Source: Anastatus disparis | Lineage: Eukaryota > Arthropoda > Insecta > Hymenoptera > Eupelmidae | DNA length: 64,000 nt | Assembly: GCA_017163975.1 (NCBI GenBank) | Contig: JAFFSR010000218.1 | Location: forward strand, 12,031,501 to 12,095,500 | Direction of reading: 5' to 3' | Shown here: positions 12,796 through 24,556 of the stretch, piece after piece | Layout: each line of letters begins with the position of its first letter | How positions within the stretch are numbered: the stretch's first letter is position 1 | The notes under the pieces: generated by a model | What the model was told of the DNA's origin: nothing | Databases searched by the model: none | Seen by the model: the letters and a program-made list of their open reading frames with translations, nothing else | Program-made: the position numbers and the translations under genes

Positions 12796-15700
12796 TTGAC
12801 CTTTTTTCGTATCTATTACAGTAAATTTTTCTTTATGATCTAATATAAAAGTGCTTTCTTCGTGACATATCATTTTTCAATATATTATAGAAAATGGTTT
12901 AAATAAAACACAAGTATTGTTTTCATATGAAAGAATTTACATATTATTCAACGTAATATGTATCGTATTGATATTTGTTTTTAATATTTTATAAATTTGT
13001 TATGCCTACATTGTACCGCGAATCTAACAGTTCTTGAAAAAAAAATTGAATATTGTTAATATTTTTCCTTCCAAGTTTTTGTTTAAAATCAGTATCTATG
13101 AATTCAATATTTTTACAAAGTACTTTATTTTCTGCAAAATTTATGGCTATCTAACTAATCTTTTAAAATTATATAACCTTTACATATTTTTATATTACCC
13201 ATTAGTTTTTGCCCTGCATTATTTACATATAAGAAAGTATTGATACATAACATAATCGTGTAAACTTTTAAGTCATACATAATCATGTATAACCCCTCAT
13301 ATATTATTATATATGATCCTCCACATATAATTATACCTGATTTCACGTAGAGCACTTACAGTCGGGTGATAATACCTTCATGAATAAAATTGTACTTGTC
13401 TAAAAGATCTTAGAATTGGAAAATCGATTACATTATAATTTGAAATTACAATTTAAAAACAAAACCGATAAGAAACTTACGGCTATTCCGGTTGCGAGAA
13501 AAAATGGAGAATACATTTCATCTCTTATTTATAAAGGAAATCTTACGTAACACGGGATTCGCTTTATTCTAAAAAAGAAGAAGAAAAATATAAATTCATT
13601 TTTTATTTAATGTTTATATATTCTAAAGCGCAATAAGATTCGAATTTGAATAATCTCGGAAAATTACAATATCAACAAAATAATACGTTCGATTTTTATT
13701 TTCATTTCTTACCGCGAAACAATTAAAACAACTCGCGATAATAAAATAAAAATGTATCTTATTTATTTTAAAATTTAAATAAATTAACTAAAAATTACTA
13801 AGAATTCGTAAGCAAATACGAGAGCTTATGGATTTTTTGCTTAATTATTGCTTTGATAGTCCGAACTCGGCAACTATTTGCAATGTCAGTTTTGCCCCAG
13901 TGACGAATGTATTTCCCCTCTCTTTATTTTTTTTTTCTTTTATTTTTTTTTTGCGTGCATAGCCAATGTTACACGCAGTGCAGTGAAAGCTTTTTCCGCC
14001 TACGCGCCTCACCTAGAAACAAAGTTGCAAAAGAAATTAGACACTGATATATATACCACATACAGTAAAGTCTTGAATAATGAGAAAGTTGTATTTCCCC
14101 ACTACTTTTTACCTTCTTTTTTTATTTTATTTTATTTAATTTTTTTTATATCATTTAAGACAATACAAGAAAAGATATGCATAAAACGCATGACCTCGAG
14201 AGAGTAAAATTGGCTTATCGTTGCGAGTAAGCGCGTAAAGTGATATCGTTACAATGTTATTAGATAAATACTAAGCTCGTAAGACATAACGCTTCCGCCC
14301 TCGGCTCAATTTAACTTTTTCTATGTATCTTACGCATACGTTATGTTTAAAAAAAAAGAAGAGAAAAAGTAAACGCAGGCTATACGTTTGGTGTTTTGGA
14401 AACGTGATATCAAATTTTCCCTCCCTATTTCTTTTTTTGTAACACGCGCGCTACATTTCATACGTGCACGCACATAGATAGACTTACCGATGTGTGTCTC
14501 GCAAATTGGAAACGTGCCGAAAAAAAAGTGCAATTTCTGCAAGGTCGCACTGCAATTCAAGGACATACACGCTTTTTTTTGAGCACACACGAATTGAAGC
14601 TGAATTTTCATCCATTATCAGCTTTTTTGTTTATCGAGATAATTTTTTTTTTCTTCTTTTCTTTAACTTTTCGTTATCATAAAGATTATTGAGATTTCAG
14701 CCAAGCACAGCGATAAGTAAATAATCAGAAAATTAAATTGGTGCTATCACAAGAAGAAAACTGTGTTTCCTCATAAATATTTAGAAAAGAATTATTAGAT
14801 TAAGATAAATAAAAGTGAGATAAAAAAAAAATTTTGTTGTGATGACAAAACTTTTTTTTAATAAATAAAATTGATGAAAATTTTTCTTAAATACATTCTT
14901 GTAATAACAAAAATGTCCGTTAAATTAAAAAAGATTTATAGCAAAGATAATGTATTGCTAGTAAAATATAAGAAAATGCCATCTCATTAAAGAGTTTTTG
15001 ACGTTAGCACTCGGAAACAAAAGGGAAACAAAAAGTAAAAAGAGAGAAGAGTTATTGCGGCTTTTAATACTGACGTTGCTGACGCGGATTTCCAGCGAAA
15101 TATTATGTTCGCTGTACGAGCACGCTCATCTTTTTTTTCTTTTTTTTTTTTTTTTTATTTTTTCTTCCTCCCCCGTCTTCTTATACTTGTTTCACTTTTG
15201 CGATTTTCTTCCTCATTTACGTCTCGAATTTCCGTTCGCAAGTCGTACTTGTAGGATATGTATTTCAACGTTGTTTTTTTTTTTTTTAATTTTTAATTTT
15301 TGTTTTGAGTATTTTTTCCCATAACGCACATAATTATAGAAAAATTATCAAGAGGTGCGATCGTGTCTCGACGGCAAGTTTATTTTTTAATTTTTTCTAT
15401 TATTTCAGGGAAATTAATTAAAACATCACCGAATATACAGATTCAATATTCGAAAAATTTGGCCACTCATTTATCAATATATAAACTCATCTGTCATCTT
15501 CTCAATCGTGTATCAAAGAGCTTTCGTTATTTTTCGTTATAAATCGTTATTTATCGTTTAGTTGAAAAAATCAGAAATTTTTATTATTTGTGTGATTAAA
15601 ATTTTTATGTTTAATTATGTATTAATTAGAATTAACCAATATTAAAAACTTCACTATTTCATAAACGTAAATACTGATACCCTTGTTATTAAAATTGACT

Positions 15701-17070
15701 CCTATTTTAATTCTCATATGTAAAATAAAATTAGATTAAACAACATAATACTAGTAACAGAATACACGACCTTATAAAAATCTGCTTCTATTGCAAAAAG
15801 TATTTCATAAGTACAATTTTAGAACTGTGTCAAATCCTAGTCAGTAAATTATTATTAATATTAAACATAACTAAACGCTGAGTTTAATATTTCCTTGGAT
15901 ATAGTACTTATTTTTCAAAAAATCTTTTCTAATATTCAAGTTACATTTGTACGCAAGTTTGAAAATTTGATTATACGAGCTTGTTGAGCGAGTAATAAAA
16001 GTACACGTGTGTAAATCATTGCAAAATTCAAAGCAAACAAGTACGCGTAAATGAAATTTAGAAAAATCCATAAAGGAACACCATATTAGGATAAAAGTTG
16101 GAGAAAATTTAGTTTTTTTTTCTTAGCTAAGTATTAAAGTTACACAAGAAAATGCAACTGTACACACGGACACTGTATGTAACGACGATGACTTTTAGCT
16201 TTCTCAATGTATCTCTGTTGCCCTCTTGTTTAACGGCTCTCTCGCCTATATGATACATCGTTGCAAATGCGACTTCAAATTTTTCCATAATTTTTTCTTT
16301 TTTCTTTATTTGTCAAGTACAATTAACGCACAGACTAATCAGTTTCATCATTAATTATCCATTTGAAATTTATTATATACTTAATCAAAAAAAGGAAAAA
16401 AAAATTTCTATATGTATATATATATAGGCTAACGACCAATCACTTGCGTGAAAGTGATAATTTAACACGATATTGGCGAACAAGCAATACGTATAAGATT
16501 CGATTTCTCGTGTAAGTAATGGCGAAACCCCCCTTTTATATTAATATCTATCTATGTTGTATCATTTCTAAACGTTTTACTAGCGTATTGTTGAAGGTAA
16601 TCGACTTGCAGTACCCAATGCAATTTTTCAAGCGCGTCATCCTTTGGTTTTAGCCTTAATTTTTTCTTCTTTTTTTCATGCGCCATGAGTAATGATGTTT
16701 TATGCAATTTCGATTTGTAGAAAAAGTGACATTAATAATTAATTGTATTGGATTATATGAATTAGCACCCTCGAGTAAGGTTAACTTATAATTCATTATT
16801 TACCTCTTTTTTAATATAGTTTTTATTAAATCAATGATCTTAAGCTGATAAATTTTTAGCAATTTATTTTTAAACAATTGCATTATGTTCTACTTGTGTT
16901 ACATTATATTAAATTCTGTTCTTGTTAATTCAATGCTGTATGCATTGTAATGATACCAAGCTATCTATTATGTATGTTACCAATTTTTTTTTTTATGTAG
17001 TATTATAATTGTATTATGTATCTGAAATTCGGAACGTTTATAAGCATTATTCCTATATCGACGTGCCGTA
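12796..17070. other. AT-rich non-coding stretch
   Basis: No supported gene. The segment holds several poly(T) runs, for example 15140-15156, and a patch with more CG at about 14220-14560. Open frames on both strands are low in complexity. Confidence 0.5.
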
Positions 17071-17462
17071 CGAAAACTATCACTCCTGAACGATTTGCGA
17101 CGAAAAGAATTAAACTTCGATGTATGTTGATGAAAACTATTATTTTAATTTTTATGTAAACGAAGACTATCACTCCTGAACGATTTGCAACGAAAAGAAT
17201 TAAACTTCAATGTATATTGACGAAAACTATTATTTTAATTTTTATGTAAACGAAGACTATCATTCCTGAACGATTTGCGTCGAAAAGAATTAAACTTCAA
17301 TCTATTAAATAAATTAAATATCAATCTATTAGATAAATTAAACTTCAATTTATTAGATGAATTAAACTTCAATCTATTAGATGAGTTTATTAATCTATTA
17401 AATTGAAGTTTAATTCTTTTCGTCGCAAATCGTTCAGGAGTGATAGTCTTCGTTTACATAAA
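17071..17462. repeat. Foldback repeat: two 90-bp tandem units, 24-bp subrepeats and a 61-bp inverted arm
   Basis: Two tandem 90-bp units (17071-17160, 17161-17250) are followed by the first 51 bp of a third. Next come about three 24-bp repeats (17302-17373) built on CTATTAGATGAATTAAAC. Then 17402-17462 is the reverse complement of the unit's start: the unit motif ACTATCACTCCTGAACG appears as CGTTCAGGAGTGATAGT. The arm matches 17151-17211 with one mismatch over 61 bp. A transcript would fold into a long hairpin. No ORF is present. It could be a foldback element or a fragment of a larger repeat. Confidence 0.85.
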
Positions 17463-17792
17463 TAATCGTATATCGTGGAATAGTCTTCGCAAGCACCGTC
17501 TATATACGTTTCTATGCATGTTTTATAATAGATATAGTTTTCCGCTATTTTCTAAATTTTCTGGACATATGATTAACCTGAATATAGTTTTTTTATATAA
17601 TTTTTTTATGCCAATACTTCTAAAATTTTGGGATTTACCTTACGAGTGTTGCTTACGAACTTCACGAATTTCAGATTCATTATATTTACAAATAAATATA
17701 TTTTTTTTTACAGAAAACGTAAATAATTTGTTGGAAATTTATTTCCAATAATTGCCATTAAAAACATATGATTCGTTTAATTGAATTTTCTA

Positions 17793-17989
17793 GAGGGTCG
17801 TCAGTAGCTCATTCGATAGAGCGATGGATTAGTTATCTCGAGGTCCCGAGTTCGAATCCCGCTTTCAGCCGATTTATACAAGCACCACTACATGTGCTTT
17901 TTTCACAAACACGCTAAAAAAACTTTCATTGCTAATTAACATTGTAATAATAGTCTAAGTACAGCGACGTTAAAATTTAAAAAAAAACA
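17793..17989 (+). mobile_element. tRNA-derived SINE, copy 2
   Basis: Full-length copy. A box around TAGCTCATTCGATAGAGC, B box GTTCGAATCC at 17850-17859, then the family body (ACAAGCACCACTACATGTGC) and the 3' motif ACAGCGACGTTAAA before an A-rich tail. Its 3' stem has one mismatch and one G-U pair. Confidence 0.85.
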
Positions 17990-20845
17990 ATTCGCTATAA
18001 TTTTTTTATCGCAAGTATATTTTTATAAATTTTTTTACCATTTATAAAACAGTTTTCATTCTCGACATACATTATGTTTTAAAATATAACCATCAATAAT
18101 TGTTACATTATCTTTATGGTATTATATGTTTCAATTTATAATTAATAAGATTAATATATTACTTCTATTAATATATAATTTTTTTACATTTATAATTAAA
18201 AGAATAATGAAAATAAAAAAATAATATTGAAAAGTAAAAGCATTGAAATAAAACATAATATTTAATTGATCTCTTATATTTGTCGATTATATGAAAGTCT
18301 TATTACCAGAATAATCAACACTTGCACTTTCGAGGAAAGTGAAGCGCAGAAGAAAAACCAAAGTCCTCGATATACATCTGTATGCCTTGTGTTTAAAGAA
18401 GATTCAAGACAAGTTGGGAATAACCTGACCAAGCATTTTCCTCATCCACTTTTAGTTTCCTTTTTTTTGAACCATTTTTTCTTTTTCTAGTCCTTCTTTT
18501 AACGTAGTATCGAAACCACAAAACCAGTATCCTTTATAGATCGTTATTCGTTCTACATCATTTTCCGAGATTTTTTTACTCATTTTACATTTTTGTTTAT
18601 ATTCTATTTTAATACAAGACAGGTCTGAAAATTTTTCTTCTTTACCGTGTGCATTTTATTTTTTTCTCAGCGAATCTTATACGCAGGGCTGGAGGTTCCG
18701 GGTGGTTTGCTGTAGGATTCTGAACGTTTCTGGTTATAGAATCATTTTACCAGCTGATAAAACAAATGTAAACAATCATTAATGCTATCACAAAATTTTC
18801 TATTACTCAATATTTCATAACTCTTAATTTTTCAAGGTTAATATTATTTTCAAATGAGCAATATGTAAAATTTTTGTAAAAACAAAAATATAACATATTG
18901 GTTATTTAAAGATTGCTCTAAGTTTTATACATTCTAAAGTGAGATTTAAATTAACATTCTAAAATCCTGACTTTGCAATTTTATATTTCCAATAATCATT
19001 AAACTTCTCTTTTTTTTTTATTTGTTACTTCTCCTTGTGTATTCTTCGAAATCAAAACCGAATTTTCGTATACATTGTTATTAATAATGCATTGTTTGCA
19101 TTGACGTTTAGGCAGTAGTTTTGCATTATAACCAAATTCTCGAGAAACACGTGTACCGAGCAAAACGTATACGCACGTGATTTTATCGTTTTATTTTACA
19201 ACGAAAATATTCTAGCGGTAAGTTGTATCTGATATGAAAACGTGTCAAAGTTTAACTCAAATTCTTATTAGATCTAGATTTTAAAATTTTAATTACACTA
19301 GGTGATTGTATATTTTAATTAACTTTACAAAAACTTTTTATATACAAAGTGTGACGAAAAAGAGGTTACAGTTTGTGTTAAAACAATACAGGAAATGTAT
19401 TTCTAATGTAGACGTAATTTATGTTTATCAGAATTTCACACAAATTTATCAAGTACAAAAATGTTTAATTATGTAATAAGTTTTTAATATTATAATATTA
19501 CGTTTTAATATTTGCATTAAAATGCGTAATGTTTATTTTTTTTAATCTTATGTTATGTTAAATTTATAATTTATAATAAGATTATTAGATTAAAATGCTC
19601 ATACGAAATTTTCTAATTACAAATATTATTATCGTGATCCCGGAAGATACTGTCATCGCACTTTTGATATTGTCTTTTATTTAAAAAGCGTAAAATTTAT
19701 CGGGATAATCTATAATTTTTCCAGTGATGTCAAAATCAAAATATTTCGGCATAGTCACGCTAAGTTTTATTAGAAAATTATTTCCTCGTAGATTAAAAAT
19801 TCTAATACGAAACCCATTAAAAGCGATGTTATAATCAATTCACTCTAATTTCATTTATTCCTATCAGTTATGTTAATAAACGAAAATTCGGTGTTGTGAA
19901 AAAGATCATTCATTTGTATACCTATAGGTATACGTCTTACTCTTATAAACTACGTGTAAATTTCAATAATAAAAAAAAAAATCATTAAATGAATGAGAAA
20001 GGCTATTAAAATGGAATTTTAAATCATCATCAAAGTCGTTATACGCATCAATGTTTCATTTTATTTCCATAAAATATTTTATTCATTTTTTTCCTGCTTG
20101 ATAATTCATTCATTAAAAAAAAACGATTTTTGAAATTTTTAAGGATTTTAAATGTGAAATTGAGAATTTCCTTAATTTAAAAAAAAAAATGCAAATCTTT
20201 ACTAATTAATCCGAAAATTTGTGTTTTTTTTTTTAATTTAACATGCACCGACAAAAATATTTATCAAGATCACGCCTCGCTTTAGATAATGAGGTAGCTT
20301 TAGATAGTATTTGAATGTAAACAAATAAATTGATATTATCATAATCAGATGACACATATATAAAATATTAACAAACGATAACTGATGCTAATCTCAAAAA
20401 CAAACAGAAGATTATAATATTTGTATACATGAATGTTCGTGCAAAAATTTATTTACCTTGAGTTTTAGGATAAATGGTGCCTTTTATTTTTCATTTACGT
20501 ATTATTAAAAACTGTAATATTTAAGTGTAACTCATTTTAGATATGTTTTTAATGATTTTATTATCACCTTGATCTTGCAACAAAAGTGTATCAAATTAGG
20601 TCTCCGATTTTCTTAGAATTTTGTGAAATTTAAGATTTATGACGAAATCAAAAGTATAATAAAATTTAGAAGAAAACAGCATTGTTTTTTTATCAAATGA
20701 CATAGTTTTTCAGCTAAATGTTGGCATTATTTTCATTCATTTATAGCTTTGGAAAAAATCGAGTTTTTTAAAACCAATTTAATTTAAAAGGTTTTGATTT
20801 GAACTGTTATAAATTTTTAGTAAAAATCAAAAAACTGTACTACTA
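17990..20845. other. AT-rich non-coding stretch
   Basis: No gene or element recognised. A short less AT-rich segment at 18660-18740 and another around 19140-19190 stand out slightly but match nothing known to me. Confidence 0.5.
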
Positions 20846-20963
20846 TCCTGGTGGAAATTGAAACGTTTTTTTAAAACATTTTATGCCATTTCTTTGGCAT
20901 TATTATTACTAATAACCTTAAATTTTTATATACACCATTTTTCATGTTTACATTCCTAGTACG
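20846..20963. mobile_element. Decayed MITE related to the 42.6-kb copy
   Basis: It begins CCTGGTGGAAATTGAAACG and near its end shares AACCTTAAATTTTTATATAC with the element at 42601-42747. The right terminus is diverged (ACATTCCTAGTA compared with ACATTTCTACCA). It appears to be a second, older copy of the same non-autonomous family. Confidence 0.5.
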
Positions 20964-21780
20964 GTACTGCGGATACAAATATTTTTAAAAATCCTTGAAA
21001 ATCAAACGTGACTATGCACAATTTCTTTAAAATTTATTTCAAAGAAATCATGCGTAGTTTCGAAAAAATCATGCGTAGTTTATGATAAACTTTTTTTATA
21101 ATAAAATATCCCAAAGTTAAAAGAATATCCAAAATCCAATCACAACTTACTCTTCTCGTCAGTCAATAAATTACCAATAAATTTATGCAATCAAATAAAT
21201 TCATTGAATACCACATATGCTATAATAATAAAAGTTTTAAGGGATGAAAATCGCATTAAAAAAAACTGAATTTTAATCATTCAACTAATAAAAAACAGAT
21301 GTTTTTACAAAACAAAAAATAATCTAAAATTGGGGAAAATTTAAAGTCATTTAAACCCGATAAAACTAAAATGCATCTGTAAACGTATACACGATGCAGG
21401 AAGAAGTCACACGAGATGCCTCCTAATCAACAATATCGCATATAGATAAGAATCATTATTATTTTTTTTATAAAGCCATGAACGTGAGATAAACTGTGTG
21501 CCGTGTTATATATTGCCGGCTTGCATGCCCGCGTAAGAAGAAAGTGCACGATATGTGCATGTGTGTGTATTTTTACACATACGCACATAGATGTGCTTAA
21601 GTGTGTGCGGGGGGGAATATTACCCGCGAGAAAAATTCACAAGAGTGCCAGACGACAAGAGAGCGAGAAAGAAATATAGTTAAAAAAAAGAGAGAGAATG
21701 AGTGAAATAAAGAGACTCGCATCCGGTGGCGTATTTCTAACGGTACACGTCGTCGTCGGGACGTCCTTCTTTTCTCTTCT

Positions 21781-21802
21781 CTCTCTCTCTCTCTCTCTCT
21801 CT
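21781..21802. repeat. (CT)11 microsatellite
   Basis: Eleven uninterrupted CT units, about 105 bp upstream of the candidate TATA box. CT/GA tracts are GAGA-factor-type sites in insects, so a promoter role is possible but unproven. Confidence 0.85.
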
Positions 21803-21905
21803 TGCGCTTTAAGAGCCCCCATACGTACATATGTACCTATAGTTTGATACATACATACACATTCATCCACCACCTTCGAGATTAAAGAAAAAGGGAGGAA
21901 GAGCA

Positions 21906-21940
21906 TATATATATAGTCGTTCTCTTTTACATCTCCAGTT
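21906..21940 (+). promoter_or_regulatory. Candidate core promoter: TATA box plus initiator
   Basis: TATATATATA starts at 21906. An initiator-like CTCCAGTT places A(+1) at 21937, 31 bp downstream of the TATA start, the usual insect spacing. It lies in the less AT-rich island and would give a first exon ending at the donor at 22469. Confidence 0.35.
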
Positions 21941-22468
21941 CGTAATCCATGCAAAGAGAGCCTATATAGACGATCCTTCTTGGATAAGTCTTATAATATA
22001 CTTTGCCTTGTTACTATTGCTGCTGTTGCTGCTGCTGGTGCGCCGCCTTAACCGCTTGAGTTTTGAGCCGCCGATTCCACCGCCGCTCTCCTTTTTCTCT
22101 CCCCATCATCGAAGCGGCGTCGAGGAGTAGAGGTATACATGGGAGAGTTAGTCGTCCTGTGTTGATAGACGACAAGTACGCGTGCACGCGCGAGGGAGTG
22201 TCGGGTGAGAGAATAACACCGGACAGTATAACTCCTGCTTCGTTTTTTTATTATTGTCATTCAAAGTTTGGATGCGCGACTAATCAGACAACAAACACTT
22301 TTAAGTTCGTTTTTTTTTTGGCTTTTGAAATTAAAGCTTTTTCGAGATTATTTTTTTCTTTTTTTCGAGTTTTGAGCGAGCCGGTGAATTTTATTTTCAA
22401 CCGGTGGAAGTTACAAGTAGGATTCACTATAAGGATTAGTACCTTCGACAGAGATTAAAACAAATAAG

Positions 22469-23423
22469 GTATGTACAAAGTTTTTATTTATCAATTTTTC
22501 AAAATAATATTTTGCTTGTTGTTTAATATTTTTATGGATTTTAACATGCTGCAAAGTTACCAATCAAATTTTAGTGATGAATTAAATTTTAAAGATGATT
22601 AAATATTTACTTGAAATTTATTTTACCAGTGTTAAAGTAATATAAGGAATTTCATATATCTGGAGTTTAGTAATTTTGATTACACAATTATGAGTGAAAA
22701 TAGTAATTTTTAAGGAAAAGTTTAAATGATTCTTATTTTAATACAAATAAATTTTAAAATTGTAAAAATAAAGTTTGATAAATGAAATATAAATTTTATT
22801 TTTTTCTCAAATATCCAGGAAATAATAAAAGTGGTACAAGCAAAAATGATAGAAACAATAAGTTTAACTTACAATATTTACATTAATATTAAACCTAGAT
22901 TATTTGTACACTAGTTAATAACATTTATAAATTTGTTTTGTCAAGTTCTTTATTTTTTTTCAATCACTAAACGAAATTTTGATTAAAAAAATCTTCTACT
23001 TAAAGCAAATTAATTTGACTTTATTTCAAATTTGCCTGTGTTGTAAGAAAGCCTGTCAGTTATTCTAACAATTCTATTTGGCCAAGACTGACTAAACAGA
23101 TTTTCAATAAATCCATATGAAAGCAAAAATTTCATTTGCAGAAATAAATTTGTATTTTAAAATTAAGATAAAAATTTTTTTTAATTTATGCATCCAAATA
23201 ATTTCTAAACATTTTTTTTTTTTTTTTTCAAAACTCGACCTCCAAAATAAATTTGAATTTATAAAATTAAATCTAATTTAAAATTTTGATTATTATCAAA
23301 TTCTTTAAAAAAAAAAGATGCGCAGTTAAGAATTTTTGAGTGTTATAATGCATATATATAGTATAATTTAAATATATTTATTTCCTTAATTACTTATAAA
23401 ACTTAATTATTTTCCATCTACAG
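22469..23423 (+). other. Probable 5'-UTR intron of the CYP307 gene
   Basis: The donor GTATGT at 22469 follows AATAAG. The acceptor is TTTTCCATCTACAG, ending at 23423 after a pyrimidine-rich tract. The sequence between is typical AT-rich intron. Both sites are good matches, but pairing them is inference. Confidence 0.35.
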
Positions 23424-23551
23424 TTTATCAAGGAATTATCCAAGAACACTCATATCGTCGTCTTCGTTTGGTATCATCAGTTTAAAATTTAATCTTCAAA
23501 CAAACCCAGACTCAAGTCATTCGAATTAGAATCCTTAGATCGAAAGTGTAC

Positions 23552-23599
23552 ATGATATTAGAAAATAAACCTTGCGATAATTGTACCTTTGAAAAATAA
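23552..23599 (+). other. Short upstream ORF in the CYP307 5' leader
   Basis: An ATG at 23552 opens a 15-codon frame (MILENKPCDNCTFEK) ending in TAA at 23597-23599, about 400 bp before the main start. If the leader exon begins at 23424 this would be a uORF able to dampen translation. Nothing shows that it is used. Confidence 0.25.
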
Positions 23600-23913
23600 G
23601 GATTTAAATTAACAACGATTTTAACAATATCCAGCCGATTATAAACAAATATTCGGCTTGCAAAAAAAAAGGCAGATAGAAGAAATACCGAGACTATATC
23701 ACAAGCATCTATAGTGAAAATTATAGTTAGAATTGTAAAGGAAAAACAAGGAATAAATCGGATTCAGCCAATAGTTTAGAATTAAAGAGCAGAGCATCGA
23801 GCAAAGAGCCCTTTAAAAAAAAATAATAAAAGAAGGCAAAAAAAAGCGAAGGGAAGTCGAAGAGGAGAAGAAGCTTCTGTCGGTCTGTAGAACCAACAGA
23901 GGCGCGCATACAC

Positions 23914-23935
23914 GTCCTTGACCTTGACCTTGAGG
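23914..23935 (-). promoter_or_regulatory. Tandem FTZ-F1/NR5-type nuclear-receptor sites
   Basis: On the minus strand the sequence reads TCAAGGTCAAGGTCAAGGAC: two overlapping perfect copies of the monomeric FTZ-F1 site TCAAGGTCA and a third partial copy, at 6-bp spacing. It ends 61 bp before the ATG of an ecdysteroidogenic P450. FTZ-F1 is a known regulator of other Halloween genes in Drosophila. ERR-type receptors recognise the same motif, so the bound factor is uncertain. The site is either proximal promoter or 5' leader, depending on the true start of transcription. Confidence 0.45.
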
Positions 23936-23996
23936 AAAGAGAAGAAACAGAGAGCATATACAGACACATACGTACAATACGCAAGAACAGATTATC

Positions 23997-24408
23997 ATGG
24001 CTTCAACAACATTCTGGTTTTTATTTTCATGCGCTTCGGTGTTACTCGTTATATTAGCTTTTATGACTCAATTGATGCAGAGGATTAAAATTTGGCTTAA
24101 ATTAAAGCTGTCGAAAAAGGCAGTTGTATTAGAACAAAATGGTAAAAAAGTATTGAATGGCCCAACGGCTTTTCCACTCATTGGTAGTTTGCATAGATTA
24201 GACGATGCCGGTGGTCCATTTGAAGCTTTTACCAAAATGGCCAAACAATACGGAGATATTTATGAGATACAACTTGGAGTATCGAGATGCGTTGTTGTTA
24301 GTAGTTATAGGCTCATCAAGGAGGTACTTATAACCAAAGGTAGCCATTTTGGTGGTAGACCAGATTTTACCAGATTCCATCAACTCTTCGGTGGTGATCG
24401 CAATAATT
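23997..24408 (+). CDS. CYP307-family cytochrome P450 (spook/spookier type), coding exon 1
   Basis: First coding exon, residues 1-137 plus the first base of codon 138. CYP307 enzymes are microsomal P450s acting in the early 'black box' steps of ecdysteroid synthesis that follow 7-dehydrocholesterol. An ER anchor is visible at about residues 6-24 (FWFLFSCASVLLVILAF). It is followed by basic residues and a hinge-like NGPTAFPLIGSLH, standing in for the usual Pro-rich motif. ATG at 23997 is the only start preceding the anchor, and its context ATCATGG is acceptable. The exon ends AATAAT-T|GTAAGT, a strong phase-1 donor at 24409. Splicing to 32544 restores RNNSLALCDWSDLQ, a stretch characteristic of CYP307. 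Whether it is the A or the B subfamily was not resolved. Confidence 0.9.
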
Positions 24409-24523
24409 GTAAGTATTTTTATTTTTTTACTTTTTATTTATTTAACTAATTTCATAAATGCTGAGTTTTAATGCTTTAATATATACAATGTATATATACA
24501 CAGAAAAAAAGTTTATTTACCTA

Positions 24524-24556
24524 AGTAAATTTTACTTGGATAAAGTAAAATTTACT
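24524..24556. repeat. Perfect short palindrome in the CYP307 intron
   Basis: AGTAAATTTTACTT is followed by a 5-base spacer and its exact reverse complement AAGTAAAATTTACT. The 14-bp arms could form a hairpin or be the core of a decayed MITE. Confidence 0.7.

Larger units (their letters stand above)
21480..22468 (+). other. Promoter-proximal island and probable non-coding first exon of the CYP307 gene
   Basis: A clearly less AT-rich island about 1.5-2.5 kb upstream of the CYP307 start codon. It holds a TATA/initiator pair (21906-21937) and ends at a strong splice donor, AATAAG|GTATGT, with GT at 22469-22470. Open frames here lack plausible ATG starts, so a 5'-UTR exon is the best reading. Assignment to the CYP307 gene is inferred from position and strand; no transcript is available. 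Confidence 0.35.

Noticed and set aside
13230..13345. Imperfect 25-bp ATATA-type repeats in 13.2-13.3 kb
   Set aside because: Too degenerate and AT-driven to call a repeat family.
22063..22458. 131-codon open frame upstream of CYP307
   Set aside because: It begins with TTG, has no recognisable domain and lies in a probable non-coding leader exon.
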